From contig SRSI01000004.1 of NCBI GenBank assembly GCA_005656395.1, forward strand, positions 1,364,001 to 1,428,000: a stretch of 64,000 bases of DNA, read 5' to 3'. This DNA is from Strongyloides papillosus (taxonomy: Eukaryota > Nematoda > Chromadorea > Rhabditida > Strongyloididae). The notes under the pieces were generated by a model that was not told the DNA's origin, did no database searches, and was given only the letters and a program-made list of their open reading frames with translations. The translations under genes and the position numbers were made by a program. Each line of letters starts with the position of its first letter. Position 1 is the first letter of the stretch. Below are positions 36,303 to 45,662 of this stretch, piece after piece.

Positions 36303-36580
36303 GAAAGAGAAGGTAAAAGTCCAAAGATTAAAGTCTAGATAAGTTTTTATATATAAATAAGAGTTTTTTATATTTTACCATTCATCCCTTTATTCATTTA
36401 TTGTAATAATCATCTTATATATTGTAGACCGTAAGTCACTATTTTTTATATGTAATGTTTTTATTATTAATGTAGGTGGCCACGGTGTTGTATTTTATAT
36501 TGTTATTATTACTGTATCCTTTCTTAAGATTCCAATAAAAGTTTATAAGATTAGTATAGTCATCACTTATAAAATTTACT
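36298..36580 (+). repeat. right LTR (283 bp)
   Basis: Same length as the left LTR, with no difference seen on reading, followed by the second GTAT at 36581-36584. Its first bases complete the last codon and supply the stop of gag-pol. Confidence 0.92.
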
Positions 36581-37319
36581 GTATGTTCGACCTCGTTCCT
36601 ATAAGATTTATATTTGGAATATAAACAGATAAAAATGAAAAATAAAATAATATTTCAACTTCTTTTAATAAAGAATCATTGTCGATGTTAGAACGTCAAA
36701 AAAAGCATACTTTTTAAATTCTGAAAAAAATGGGAAAATTAGACTATTTTTTAATTATTATAACTTTCTTAAAACATTTTCTAATAAACAAGATTATTAT
36801 CGTTGGATAGAGCATTGTCAACTCTACCAGAATAATGATACCACATTTGTGAGAATTTTTTCAATGAGCCTTAATTTTAAAAAAAGCACGAAAATTTGGC
36901 AAAAATCGTGGTTTTTTTGTTTTTATTAAAAATTAAACAATGTTAATGAAATTTATTATTTATAGTATTGGTTATTCTAATTCAAAAGAAGTTGAGCTTT
37001 CGATCCGTAAAAAAATCATTTCAATATCTAATCATAAAAAAGTTGCATTCTTATAAAACGAACAAAAACTTTTTTCAAATGCTCATGAGTCCTAGTAGAA
37101 CCATATTTTTTAATAAGAAAAAGATAAAAAAAATATTGCTTCGCTTATCTACAAATCCACAAAATTTCACGTTTTTATTTAACATGGAAAAAAGTTATAA
37201 GCGTTTGCAATTAGGGAGTTACTTTTAAAACACCCTGTACATATAAATTAGATGTTAAACAAAATTTTGATCATTTTTTTCGTGAAATGAACTACTATAG
37301 AAAAATTGGAAAAATCTAT

Positions 37320-37590
37320 TTAATCAAAATATTGTCCATTATTTTTTACAATTGTTCCTCATCTTTCTGGTAATTTTGCAATACCATCATGATAAAAAGG
37401 CATAGGTTTGGAAGCGATCCAATCATCGAGTCATTTTCGCACTTCTTTAAGATTTTTAAATCGTGTACCAGCCAGGTCGTGATGCATCAATCTGATTAGA
37501 TGGTAATCAGAAGGCGCTATGTCTGGAGAGTACGCTGGATGCCGAAGCATTTTCCCAATGAAACTGCAACAGTGTTTCTTTTACACTTTT
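37320..37590 (-). pseudogene. mariner transposase, C-terminal fragment
   Basis: Read on the minus strand it contains LRHPAYSPDIAPSDYHLIRL, the third catalytic aspartate region of mariner transposases (PYSPDLAPSDYHLF), then FKNLKEV, LDDWIASKP and NNGQYFD before the stop at 37320. It is broken by two in-frame stops (after EVRK and after LPER) and one frameshift near WEN/LRHP. The upstream part of the same gene lies beyond the inserted 37599-40199 element. It is non-functional as read. Confidence 0.88.
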
Positions 37591-37598
37591 TTACGATA

Positions 37599-40199
37599 CA
37601 CTCAAAAATTTACTGACTTATTTCGTATGTAGATTTTATTTTGTATGTAATATACATACTGGTAGATAAATTAACATATCAAGTATGCTTTCTTAAAACT
37701 TTGCTGTAATTTACATACTTCCATACATATTATCGTTTATAGAAAAATATACTGTTTCTCAATTCTTGATCAAATACCTCTTTTTCTAATTTGATGTTGA
37801 ATCAAAAATACATGCGTGGAGGTTTAATTATCGTTTTCTATTTTATAGTATAATGCTTAGAAATTTTATTTATAAATTTATTGTAACAGTAATCAATATT
37901 TTTAAACTAACGTAGAGATTTTCTTTATACCATGCTTTTATATTTTTAATATTCATTAAGTTCTTTTTACTAGGAAATACAATTGTGATAATTTTTTGTT
38001 TTAGAAAATTTTTTAAATAAATAATTAACTTTTGTTGGAAATGTGATAAATGCGTACTTTTGTTATATTATTTCAAAAAATATAACTTTTTACCAAACAG
38101 TCATAATATAACTTCTTTTTTTATTATTGTTTTTTTCAATTCTGTCTACCTACGTTATTAAATAATATACTTTTTCGGTAATGACGTATCACACATTTAG
38201 TGTCATCGCGTTACTATTTTCCTCAGGGGATTAATCTTTCTATTTATAAGTGGATCTATTTCAAAATAGTGAACATTACTCAAAATTTATGTTTTCTTCT
38301 TCCTTGTTAACAGTTACCCCAAAAATTTTATTATTATTGCTAACTATCCTAAATTTATAATTAATATTGTGTTTTATTTTAGGGGTAAACTCCAGTCTAA
38401 TATTTAATAAAATTTTTACTTTTCTGTAATATTTTTATATTATAATTATTTTATCTACACACAAAAAATAAAAAAGACAAATTTTGACAATTCTATCTAT
38501 GATGCAAAAAAATGTCCCACCATTTTAAAAAATTGAATATTATTCAAATTTTATAAATATCAAGCGACAGCAAAAATTTTAAAACGATGCAAAATGTTAG
38601 GTTGTCGCATAAATTTTGCCGTTTTTTTATAAAAATATATATGTATGACTTTCTAAATTAATGTGGCTTTTTTTAATTTTGATATTTTTATAACATTATG
38701 CTCATTTTAGATCCCAACTTGTTTTTTTTTCTTTATTTTATAGAATACGCTATTATAGTTAATTTTGCTTGAAGTTATAAATGTTTAAATAAAAATCACC
38801 AATTTAAACAATTTACTAGCAACAATAAGTTTCGAAATTTAAAAATTTTCTAGCAATAATAATGTGAAAACTAATAATTATTTACTCACAAAAGAGGTTA
38901 TTAATTAGAAATTTTATTTTAGTTTTCGTTTTTATTTTAAATTAAAATATGAAAAAGTTATTATTTTTACTGTAAATAAAAATCCATATTATTTATAGCT
39001 TTTCATAAGTTTAATTTTTAAAGATGATCTTTAAAGATATTATAAAAAAATTTAGACTATCAAATATGAAAATTTCACATAAAATATAATTTAATGATAG
39101 CTCAAACTATTGAAACATAAAAAAAGTACTGTAATATGTTAAAAATGTTTTTTTTATGAAAGTTTTTGTAATTTTACTTAAAATTAAATTCTAACCTTGC
39201 ATTTTAAAATTTTTTGTAGAAAACAACTTAAGTTTTAAAATTAAAAAAATTTACTAAAAAATAAAAATTTATTCTAACAATCCTCTAATTATTGTTTTAA
39301 TTTTTATATACGAAATAGCTGAGGGAAAAATTAGTCGCAAATCAAGAAAATTCAAATTTTTTAGGTGGGACAAATTTGTTACATTTTATGCAAACCTGTG
39401 TCCTTTTTATTTTTTGTGTGTATATTCCTACCAATTATTTACCTTTTCTTTTCTTGTATTGTCCTTTTCCAAGTGGAAATTTTGTAATTGGTATGTTGAT
39501 TGAGTAGTTTTTATTATATATCAACTATGTTTATATTTCAGATTTTTTTATTTATACTACAACTTAACTTGATAATAATGTTAATAAGATAAGTTTTATC
39601 ATATCTTTTCTTATATATCAATATTTTTTCAGGTATAAATTAGTAAATAATAAGGATAAGAATCATCTCTTCATATTCAATCTGTTAAAAAAGATAGGTT
39701 TTGCTTCATATATTTCTTCATATTACTTTTTTTTCAGATTCAATTTCAATAGCTTAGGATAAGAAATTCTTGAAGAAGTTTGTGTCCAGTTAATTATTTT
39801 TATTTTCTGTTAATGTAGTTTTGTTTTTAATAAGTAGCTTTATGATTGTTTTGTAATTTCATAATAATTATTTTGTATTATTTGTGGTTTTATTAGAATA
39901 AAATTTGATTTGTGCATTAGTATGAAAAATATTTATGAGAATTACAGTTGAAACATTAAGTTAATTAAGAAAAAATATGTATTTATTTTAAAAATTTATA
40001 ATACATATTTTGTATGTAAAATTATCGCAGTAAAAAAAACACATATAAATATGTGTTTATGATGTAAGAACTATTTAATGTACTTTTTTGAAATTTAAGA
40101 CATCAGTATGTAAATAACATACTGAAATAATTCTTACCAATTTTACTACAAAAATGTGTAACGTTACATACTAAATATGTTTCTAAATATTTTTGAATG
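37599..40199. mobile_element. 2.6-kb TA-flanked non-coding transposon inserted in mariner transposase
   Basis: Ends read CACTCAAAAATTTA on plus from 37599 and CATTCAAAAATATTTA on minus from 40199, both bordered by TA. Removing 37599-40199 with one TA rejoins the mariner transposase reading across ...DNVRVH | ...VKETL, which confirms it is an insertion. The inverted ends share ATTTCGTATGTA / ATTTAGTATGTA and a near-palindrome GTATGT(n)ACATAC in matching positions (37643-37660 and 40107-40124). No coding sequence of its own is seen, and the middle is occupied by another element (38458-39420). The family is not recognised beyond TA-target DNA transposon. Confidence 0.78.
38458..39420. mobile_element. 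963-bp TA-flanked non-autonomous transposon nested inside the 2.6-kb element
   Basis: Plus-strand left end CACACAAAAAATAAAAAAGA and minus-strand right end CACACAAAAAATAAAAAGGA, each bordered by TA. After a diverged spacer both ends share a subterminal block (TGTCCCACC followed by a T/A run and AAAAAATTGAAT). The interior has no ORF. A broken copy of one terminus occurs at 45460-45572, so the family is present more than once in this window. Confidence 0.78.
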
Positions 40200-40420
40200 T
40201 ATGTACCCGAACGTTATCATGCAAAAGAATGACCTTGCGCCTGTTACTCGCTATTGATGGTTTTTTTCGCAACAGTTCATCATTTAAGGCGATCAGTTGA
40301 CGTTTGTAGACTTCAGCAGTAACTGTTTCATTGGGTTTTAAAAGCTCGAAAACAACAAAAGAAGTGAATGCCGAAAATAGAATTTTGAGCGTTCCATATT
40401 TAAGATGGGCTAGCATGAAA
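40200..40420 (-). pseudogene. mariner transposase, central fragment
   Basis: The minus-strand frame reads FELLKPNETVTAEVYKRQLI, LNDELLRKKPSIASNRRKVI and LLHDNVRVH. This is the middle of a mariner transposase including the second catalytic aspartate block (LLHDNARPH in the family). The frame then enters the inserted element and stops. Everything N-terminal of roughly this point is missing; the sequence continues instead into a short leader and the terminal inverted repeat. Confidence 0.88.
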
Positions 40421-40570
40421 TAAACCACTAACAAATAGCTGGAAACCACTTGTATATTTCAGAAGATGTCTAAAAAATAACTCATGGAAAATTGGCAGCA
40501 AGTTTTGTATTTGTTAATTTATATTTACTGCAAATAGATGTCATTGATCAAAATTAAGTTTACCACCTAA

Positions 40571-41253
40571 TAAAATACAATTGTTCAAGAATGATTATAC
40601 ATATATAATAAATAACTGATTGATTAATTTAAAAACATTAAAATTATTAAATTTTTATGAAAAACAAGAATTAAACAATTATTTAAGGCATGTCGTTTTT
40701 TAATGTTTAACTGATACAATAATTATATAAAATAATATAATAATTTTGAATAATTAAATAAAATAACTGCATTAATATTAAATTCTAATATAACAAAATT
40801 GTTTTAAAAAAGTAATTTATGACAACACTTACTAATCTGATTATTAGTTTCCTCTAGTTATTCCACTTCGATAAATATTTATAAAAAAAAAATTAAATCA
40901 CTTATTTTGTCCTTATAATGTATACAAATACATTTTTTCAAGTACAATTTTGTGAATTAATATGTATGAAAGAAATGCGTCAATAGTACAATAAATTAAT
41001 TTTACTTCGAAAAACTATAATATACTAAGATTCATGAATCATTCTTTATTTGTAGAATAAATAATAATTAGTCAAGAGTTTATTGTTCGTAAGATAAGGA
41101 AATAAAAATGATTTGTCATACTTTCTTAATAGACAAATATTTAAAAAGGCGCTATTCTATCTATTGCATTTATTACTTTTTCAAATTATATTTTTACCAA
41201 AGAATTTTGAATTAACTATTCATTCATTATAACAAGAGAATTGATGTAAAAAG
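40571..41253. other. AT-rich region between the transposon nest and a small tetraspan-like gene
   Basis: No ORF of note. A GTAAGA donor-like site at about 41089-41094 and the acceptor-like AAAAAG at 41248-41253 would fit an intron leading into the gene downstream. I could not find the matching first coding exon. Confidence 0.4.
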
Positions 41254-41740
41254 CTTCACTATATTATCTTGTTGCATTAATTATACTAATATGTTGTAGT
41301 ATAATTGAAAATATTTTATATTATGTAAATTATAATCAAGAAAGTTATTGCTTTTCGATAACTTATAACACAAAATCAGCGGATGCTGGACTTTATTTTT
41401 TACATATTGGAAATGCACTTTCAGTTATATATCTTATTATCGCAATTGTCAGTAATGTTAAAAAGCAAAAAACTAGAAATGTTGTTATGCTCTTAATTGG
41501 GATAGGTATTCTAAGAGTTATTATTAACATTTCCGGTACTATACTTTTGTCAATTCCATTAAAAGGTAAACTAAAAATCGTTAATATAAAATAAATTTCT
41601 TCTCTTAAGAAAATTATTGTAATCCAGGAAAAGCAATAGCTGGTCTTTCGATAAATGTAGCTGGTATCATTATAGTAATCATCGCACTTTATTTAGGTTT
41701 GCGTGCAAGTAAATGTGAAAATAGATGTACATATCATTAA
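41254..41740 (+). CDS. small four-helix membrane protein, 5' end missing (about 147 aa visible, 2 exons)
   Basis: Two exons, 41254-41565 and 41610-41740, join across a 44-base intron (GTAAAC..TTAAG) to a single frame. The first visible segment SLYYLVALIILICCSIIENI is hydrophobic, followed by a loop with one cysteine (ESYCFS). Then come IGNALSVIYLIIAIVSNVKK, VVMLLIGIGILRVIINISGT and, after NYCNPGKA, AGLSINVAGIIIVIIALYLG, ending in SKCENRCTYH. That gives four membrane helices with short loops, like many small nematode tetraspan proteins. An in-frame stop lies just upstream and no ATG opens the frame, so a first exon is missing or the copy is broken. Codon use and the clean intron argue for a real gene. 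Function unknown. Confidence 0.6.
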
Positions 41741-43014
41741 ATATAATACAATTCCAAATGGTAATTTTATTTTTAATTTGTAAATAAACAGTATAAGAAA
41801 TTAAAAATTAAACATATAATTTAATTTTTATATTAAAAAATCTGTCGCACCAACTTTTTTAACCTTAATGTATAGTTTAAAAATATAAAGCCTATTTTAT
41901 GGATAATGGTAAGGAATTTTTTATCATTTATTTGATTTATATTTAGATAGTTTTATGATAATTAATTTTTCTAATAAAAAAATATAAATTATAGTATTAC
42001 TACATCATTACTAATAAAGGTAACGTTGTTTTAATTATTGAGAAAAATGAAATAATTACGAAATGTTAATATTTCAAATTGAATAACTTTATTGATAAAA
42101 CAATTTCAACTACAATATTTTCTTTACATAAATAAACGTAGAATTATACACTCTTAAAACCACAACAATCATTAAATATTATTATTTAAGTTACAACTAT
42201 ATGTAATTAAATGCGTAAAAGTACTCTAATTTAAAGTGAATCAATTTATAATGTAATAATCATAATATTTTTTTTTGTTTTCGTCGATCAAATTTATATG
42301 TTGTTATAAAGTTATATTTTTAAGCAAGATATTCTATGAATTTTACAAAAAATAATATAAAAATATTATTCATTAAATGAGAAAAACTAATTTTGTAAAA
42401 CGTTAGAAAGTGAAATTATAGTATCTTTAAAATGTGTTTTTGCTTTGTTTATGTTTGATTTTGTAGAAAAATACGTTAAAAAATTACATAAATAGAAAAG
42501 TAACTGTGAAAGGTGACAGTTCTCATGCTTTACGAAATACTAACTGTTATCTTTATTTTGTATTCTGTGTATACGTTATTGTGAATTTAAAATTAAGGAA
42601 TTTTAATATGAATGATTAAGCTATATGATTAATCTATAAAATAAATTCTGACTAATTAATTGTTTATATGTAAATTTTAACAGGAATATGACACCAAATA
42701 AAAATATTTAAATAAAAAAAATTAAAAATGTTTAAAAAAATAGATGATTTATTTAGTTTAATAATAAAATTTTCATTTTTATATAAAATACAAGTTTTCA
42801 AACAAATATACATAAAGGTTAGGTATTTTGTTTCTAAAGTAAATGATATAGAAATAAATTATGGAAATTATTTAATAATTAAAAAAGTTAATGTTTAAAG
42901 CATAAGATTAAATTTATTAGATGTAATAAGTTAGTATAACCAATAATTATATCAAAAAATTTGTTAATTTTGAGGAATATTTTAATAATAGTCATTGAAT
43001 AATATAGAGAGATC
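41741..43014. other. AT-rich region, nothing recognised
   Basis: No ORF, repeat structure or RNA gene that I can support. Confidence 0.5.
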
Positions 43015-43442
43015 TCAGTTACTTATTTCGTGTCGGCAACTTGATTGCTGTCTTAGTCTTTTTCCTGGTCCTGAACTAAGGCTTTCATTGGCATTTGCAA
43101 AAAATGTACTGTTTTCTAAAGAATACATATTCTCAATTTCTGCATCCCGGCAAATTTAAATTCTTATTCTCTCATGTTCTTCTTTTTTATATATTATACT
43201 TGAGGAAAAAATCCGATTAATTTTAGCTAACCAAGGAGAAACATATGGTTTTTGTTCAACAGCATAGTTTTCTTCTTGGGTTTTTGGCTCAAATATTTTA
43301 GACTTATTAAATTCTCTTTGATCTTTGCCCTTTGTAATAAGATTAAGGTAATTTTAAGTAAAAAGCATGACAACTCTAATTTTTTTTCTAATTGATGAAA
43401 CTTCTCCTTTAAATTTTCTTCAAGTAGGCCTGCTTTCACCAT
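43015..43442 (-). pseudogene. decayed protein-coding segment (one frameshift, one stop)
   Basis: Reading the minus strand from an ATG at 43442 gives MVKAGLLEENLKEKFHQLEK. After a one-base frame change near 43360 the frame runs on through NLITKGKDQREFNKSKIFEP and QKPYVSPWLAKINRIFSSS. It then meets a single TAA and continues in the same frame through ENMYSLENSTFFANANESLS and GKRLRQQSSCRHEISN to a TGA at 43015. The amino-acid composition is balanced and unlike the Lys/Ile/Phe pattern of chance ORFs here, and the DNA is less AT-rich than its surroundings. I do not recognise the family. It could also be a gene with a missed short intron, or the remains of a mobile element. Confidence 0.4.
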
Positions 43443-43935
43443 TATATAAATTTTTCCCTTTTTCTTTTATTTTTTTCTTTCTTTTAACTCTAAAAAGGTA
43501 TAAGCAAAATTATCCATATTTTTTAGTAACAATATAGATATATCATCTTATAACGAAAAGAATTTAATGATAAAGTTATGTATAATGTATTTTTATGGTA
43601 AATTAATATATATATATACAAGCATTTTATTCATTGTATTTTTTATTGTTTTTATTATATTGGTTTGCTTTATTAAGAAGAGTAAAAAAATATATTAATT
43701 AGTAAGTTAAGATTTAATATATTAAATTGATTCATAATTTCTTTTTTTAAAGGTGACTATTAATTAATTTAATATAGACTAAAATTGTTATTTTTAAAAC
43801 AACATACTTTCCAAAAGTCTTGCGCAAAATAAATATGGGCTCCATTATAGCTATCTACATTGAGATTATAATAAACAAGATAGGAACCCCAGAATTTAAG
43901 AGTTATCTACATCAAATATGTTACATCTTTGTAAA

Positions 43936-44165
43936 ATTTGCTACATCTTATGACATTTTGCGCCATCTTTCTGACCAATTTGCGCTATCTTTGTCACTTT
44001 TGCTACATCTTTTTGACCAATTTGCGCCATCTTTGTACATTTTTGCTACATCTTTTTGACCAATTTGCGCCATCTTTATACATTTTGCACCATGTTTTTT
44101 ACCAATTTTCGCCATCTTTGTATATTTTGCGCCATCTTAGTACATTTTTGCGACATCTTTTTTCA
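43936..44165 (+). repeat. tandem repeat array, left arm of the foldback element
   Basis: Roughly ten imperfect units of about 21 bases with the core GC(C/T)(A/C)CATCTTT. Units alternate between forms ending TGACCAA and forms ending GTACATT, so the higher-order period is about 42 bases. Confidence 0.8.
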
Positions 44166-44557
44166 GACGGTAGACATTCGCTTGTTCATGGTTACTCATA
44201 TTTTTTTCTTTTTTTTAATACCATTTCGCTTAATCATAGGTGACCACGGGCAAGTTGATTTCCATCGTTTTTTTTTAACTAAATTAGGGTAGGGGTCGCT
44301 GTAAAGTGCGTTGCCGTGTGTGAACTGAATTCAATGGAATAATCAAAAAATAAGTTAGTAAAAAATAAAAAAGAATGCTTTTTCGCTTGCCCATATTATG
44401 TATGCTTCTTAAAAAAACCATTTTTGTTACCCAATGGACAAGCGAAAGTCACTTTTTCCAATTCAATTCCACTTTATTTTAATAATATTATTTTACTGTT
44501 TAACATACCTAAATTATGTTGAAGAATAATTTATTTGGTATGAAAAATACATGTCGC

Positions 44558-44690
44558 AAAAATGTACTAAGATGGCGCAAATTGGTAAAAAAGATTACGC
44601 AAAATGTACAAAGATGGCACAAATTGGTCAAAAAGATGTAGCAAAAGTGACAAAGATAGCGCAAATTTTACAAAGATGTAGCATATTTAA
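44558..44690 (-). repeat. tandem repeat array, right arm of the foldback element
   Basis: The same units as the left arm in the opposite orientation (AAAGATGGCGCAAATTGGT and variants), about six copies. Confidence 0.8.
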
Positions 44691-44710
44691 TGTAGTTGAC
44701 TGTTAAATTC

Positions 44711-45459
44711 CATTTTCCACAAGATAGTTGTTGATAATTTCGAAAAAAAAATAGTAATTATATAACAATAATAATGGCAAAAATTTAATTATTCTTTATA
44801 AAATAATTGTATTTAAAAAATAATATACATTTTTTCTACTTTATAATATAAAACTAAAATAAAATTATACAATTATGCATTTTTTAAAATTAATCTTCTT
44901 TCAAAAAATGTCTTTTTTGCATATAATATTTTTATTAGAACAATAAAAAATTTTCTTTAATTTCAATAAATTTGGTAAAAACTTACAAACAAATATTTAA
45001 CGAGGATCATTAATTAATCAGTATCTAATTAAATATGGCTAGATATTAAAACTATTGAATTTGATTTATTTGATGGGATATTTTTTAAAGAAATAATTTA
45101 TTAAAATATTAAATATTTTGAAATTGTATCAATTGTAAATCAGCATAGAACTAAAATCAAACTTTATAAATATTTCTGCATAAAATAATGAATTTATACT
45201 GATATTTGTAATCATTTAATAAGAATAACAAAGGATTATATGTTTTAGTTACCTTTTTAAAAGAGAAGATATTATTTAATATCCTTGTTAGACGTATTAC
45301 ACTAACGGTGATTAAAATAAAAATAAATAATATTATAAAAGAATTAACTTACTATTATATAACAATTTTTAAAATGTTTATTTAAATGATAAGAAATATT
45401 TTAATTATGTATTGTTGTGCTTTTAACTTTATTATTATTATGTGACAAATTAAATTATA
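44711..45459. other. AT-rich intergenic region
   Basis: No gene or structured repeat seen between the foldback element and the transposon end relic. Confidence 0.5.
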
Positions 45460-45572
45460 TTACTGTCGCTAGTAATTGAAAAAATTGAATAATATCCTCG
45501 TTTTTAAAACGAATAGAACATTTTCTTTTTTTAATTATAAATTTTCTAAATTTGTCCCATTTTTTGTGTATA
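45460..45572 (-). mobile_element. relic of one terminus of the 963-bp transposon family
   Basis: Read on the minus strand it runs ACACAAAAAATGGGACAAAT, then TTTTAAAAACGAGGATATTA, then TCAATTACTAGCGACAG. The 38458 element has the corresponding ACACACAAAAAAT, GTCCCACC, TTTTAAAAAATTGAATATTA and AAGCGACAGCA in the same order. Only one end is recognisable and no matching second end was found nearby. It lies about 90 bases past the stop codon of the ELAPOR-type gene. Confidence 0.45.
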
Positions 45573-45662
45573 TATTGGATAAGAATGTGAAGAATAGATA
45601 ATATCACGATATGATGGAAATTTTGCCAACCAACAATGATAGTATTTACGATAAAATTTTCT

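Larger units (their letters stand above)
31235..36580 (+). mobile_element. gypsy-type LTR retrotransposon, apparently intact (5.35 kb)
   Basis: The complete structure is visible: a 283-bp left LTR, a short leader, one gag-pol frame (31602-36302), a purine tract, and a 283-bp right LTR. The two LTRs look identical on reading. The element is flanked by GTAT on both sides. Inverted LTR termini are AGTAA...TTACT, not TG...CA; AGT..ACT-type ends with 4-bp duplications are known from the gypsy/17.6 group of insects. There is no env frame, because gag-pol runs into the right LTR. Identical LTRs and an open reading frame imply a recent insertion. It lies inside an older DNA transposon, so it is the younger of the two. 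Confidence 0.92.
30500..37237. mobile_element. non-autonomous TA-flanked DNA transposon with long inverted repeats, split by an LTR retrotransposon
   Basis: The two outer ends read CAGGGTGTCTCAAAAGTAAC (30500 onward) and, on the complementary strand from 37237, CAGGGTGTTTTAAAAGTAAC. Each is bordered by TA, the Tc1/mariner-type target duplication. The inverted repeats stay alignable for well over 130 bases (shared GTGAAATTTTGTGG and TTTGTAGATAAGCGAAG). Weaker similarity runs to roughly 250 bases. The central 5,350 bases are the LTR element plus one copy of its target duplication; without them the transposon is about 1.39 kb. Neither half encodes recognisable transposase. An 86-codon ORF at 36968-37228 lies inside the right inverted repeat and is probably chance. 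I infer a MITE-like or foldback-like derivative mobilised in trans. Confidence 0.8.
37248..40570 (-). mobile_element. deleted mariner element, split by a second transposon
   Basis: Inverted ends match at roughly 22 of 26 bases: TTAGATGTTAAACAAAATTT at 37248 on plus, and TTAGGTGGTAAACTTAATTT read on minus from 40570. The right end is bordered by TA. TTAGGTNG is a familiar mariner start. Between them are two pieces of mariner transposase on the minus strand. Removing the 2.6-kb insertion leaves about 720 bases, roughly half a normal mariner, so the N-terminal half of the transposase has been lost. The element starts only about 10 bases from the end of the neighbouring 30500-37237 transposon. 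Confidence 0.82.
43892..44710. mobile_element. foldback-type element with inverted repeats built of about 21-bp tandem units
   Basis: The left arm (about 43892-44190) is a plus-strand array of variants of TTTGCGCCATCTTTGTACAT and TTTTGCTACATCTTTTTGAC. The right arm (about 44553-44710) is the same array in opposite orientation. The outer ends align: GAATTTAAGAGTTATCTACAT on plus, and GAATTTAACAGTCAACTACAT on minus from about 44710. Inner ends also match (TTCGCTTGTTCATGGTTAC versus TTCGCTTGTCCATTGGGTAAC). The unpaired centre, about 44205-44420, contains a comparatively GC-rich stretch (GGGTAGGGGTCGCTGTAAAG) and no ORF. Foldback elements elsewhere have this layout. No clear target duplication was found. 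Confidence 0.72.

Noticed and set aside
36968..37228. 86-codon ORF considered as transposase of the 30500-37237 element
   Set aside because: It lies in the inverted repeat, lacks any DDE-type motif, and the first transposon half has no matching partner frame.
41109..41218. Plus-strand ORF starting MICHTFLIDKYLKRRYS as first exon of the tetraspan-like gene
   Set aside because: It ends in a stop with no GT donor in a usable phase before the acceptor at 41253.
43820..44292. Three overlapping plus-strand ORFs of 78-101 codons (for example 43938-44243) with repeated LRHL/FLTN motifs
   Set aside because: They are translations of the 21-bp tandem repeats in the foldback element; the apparent protein repeats follow from the DNA repeats.
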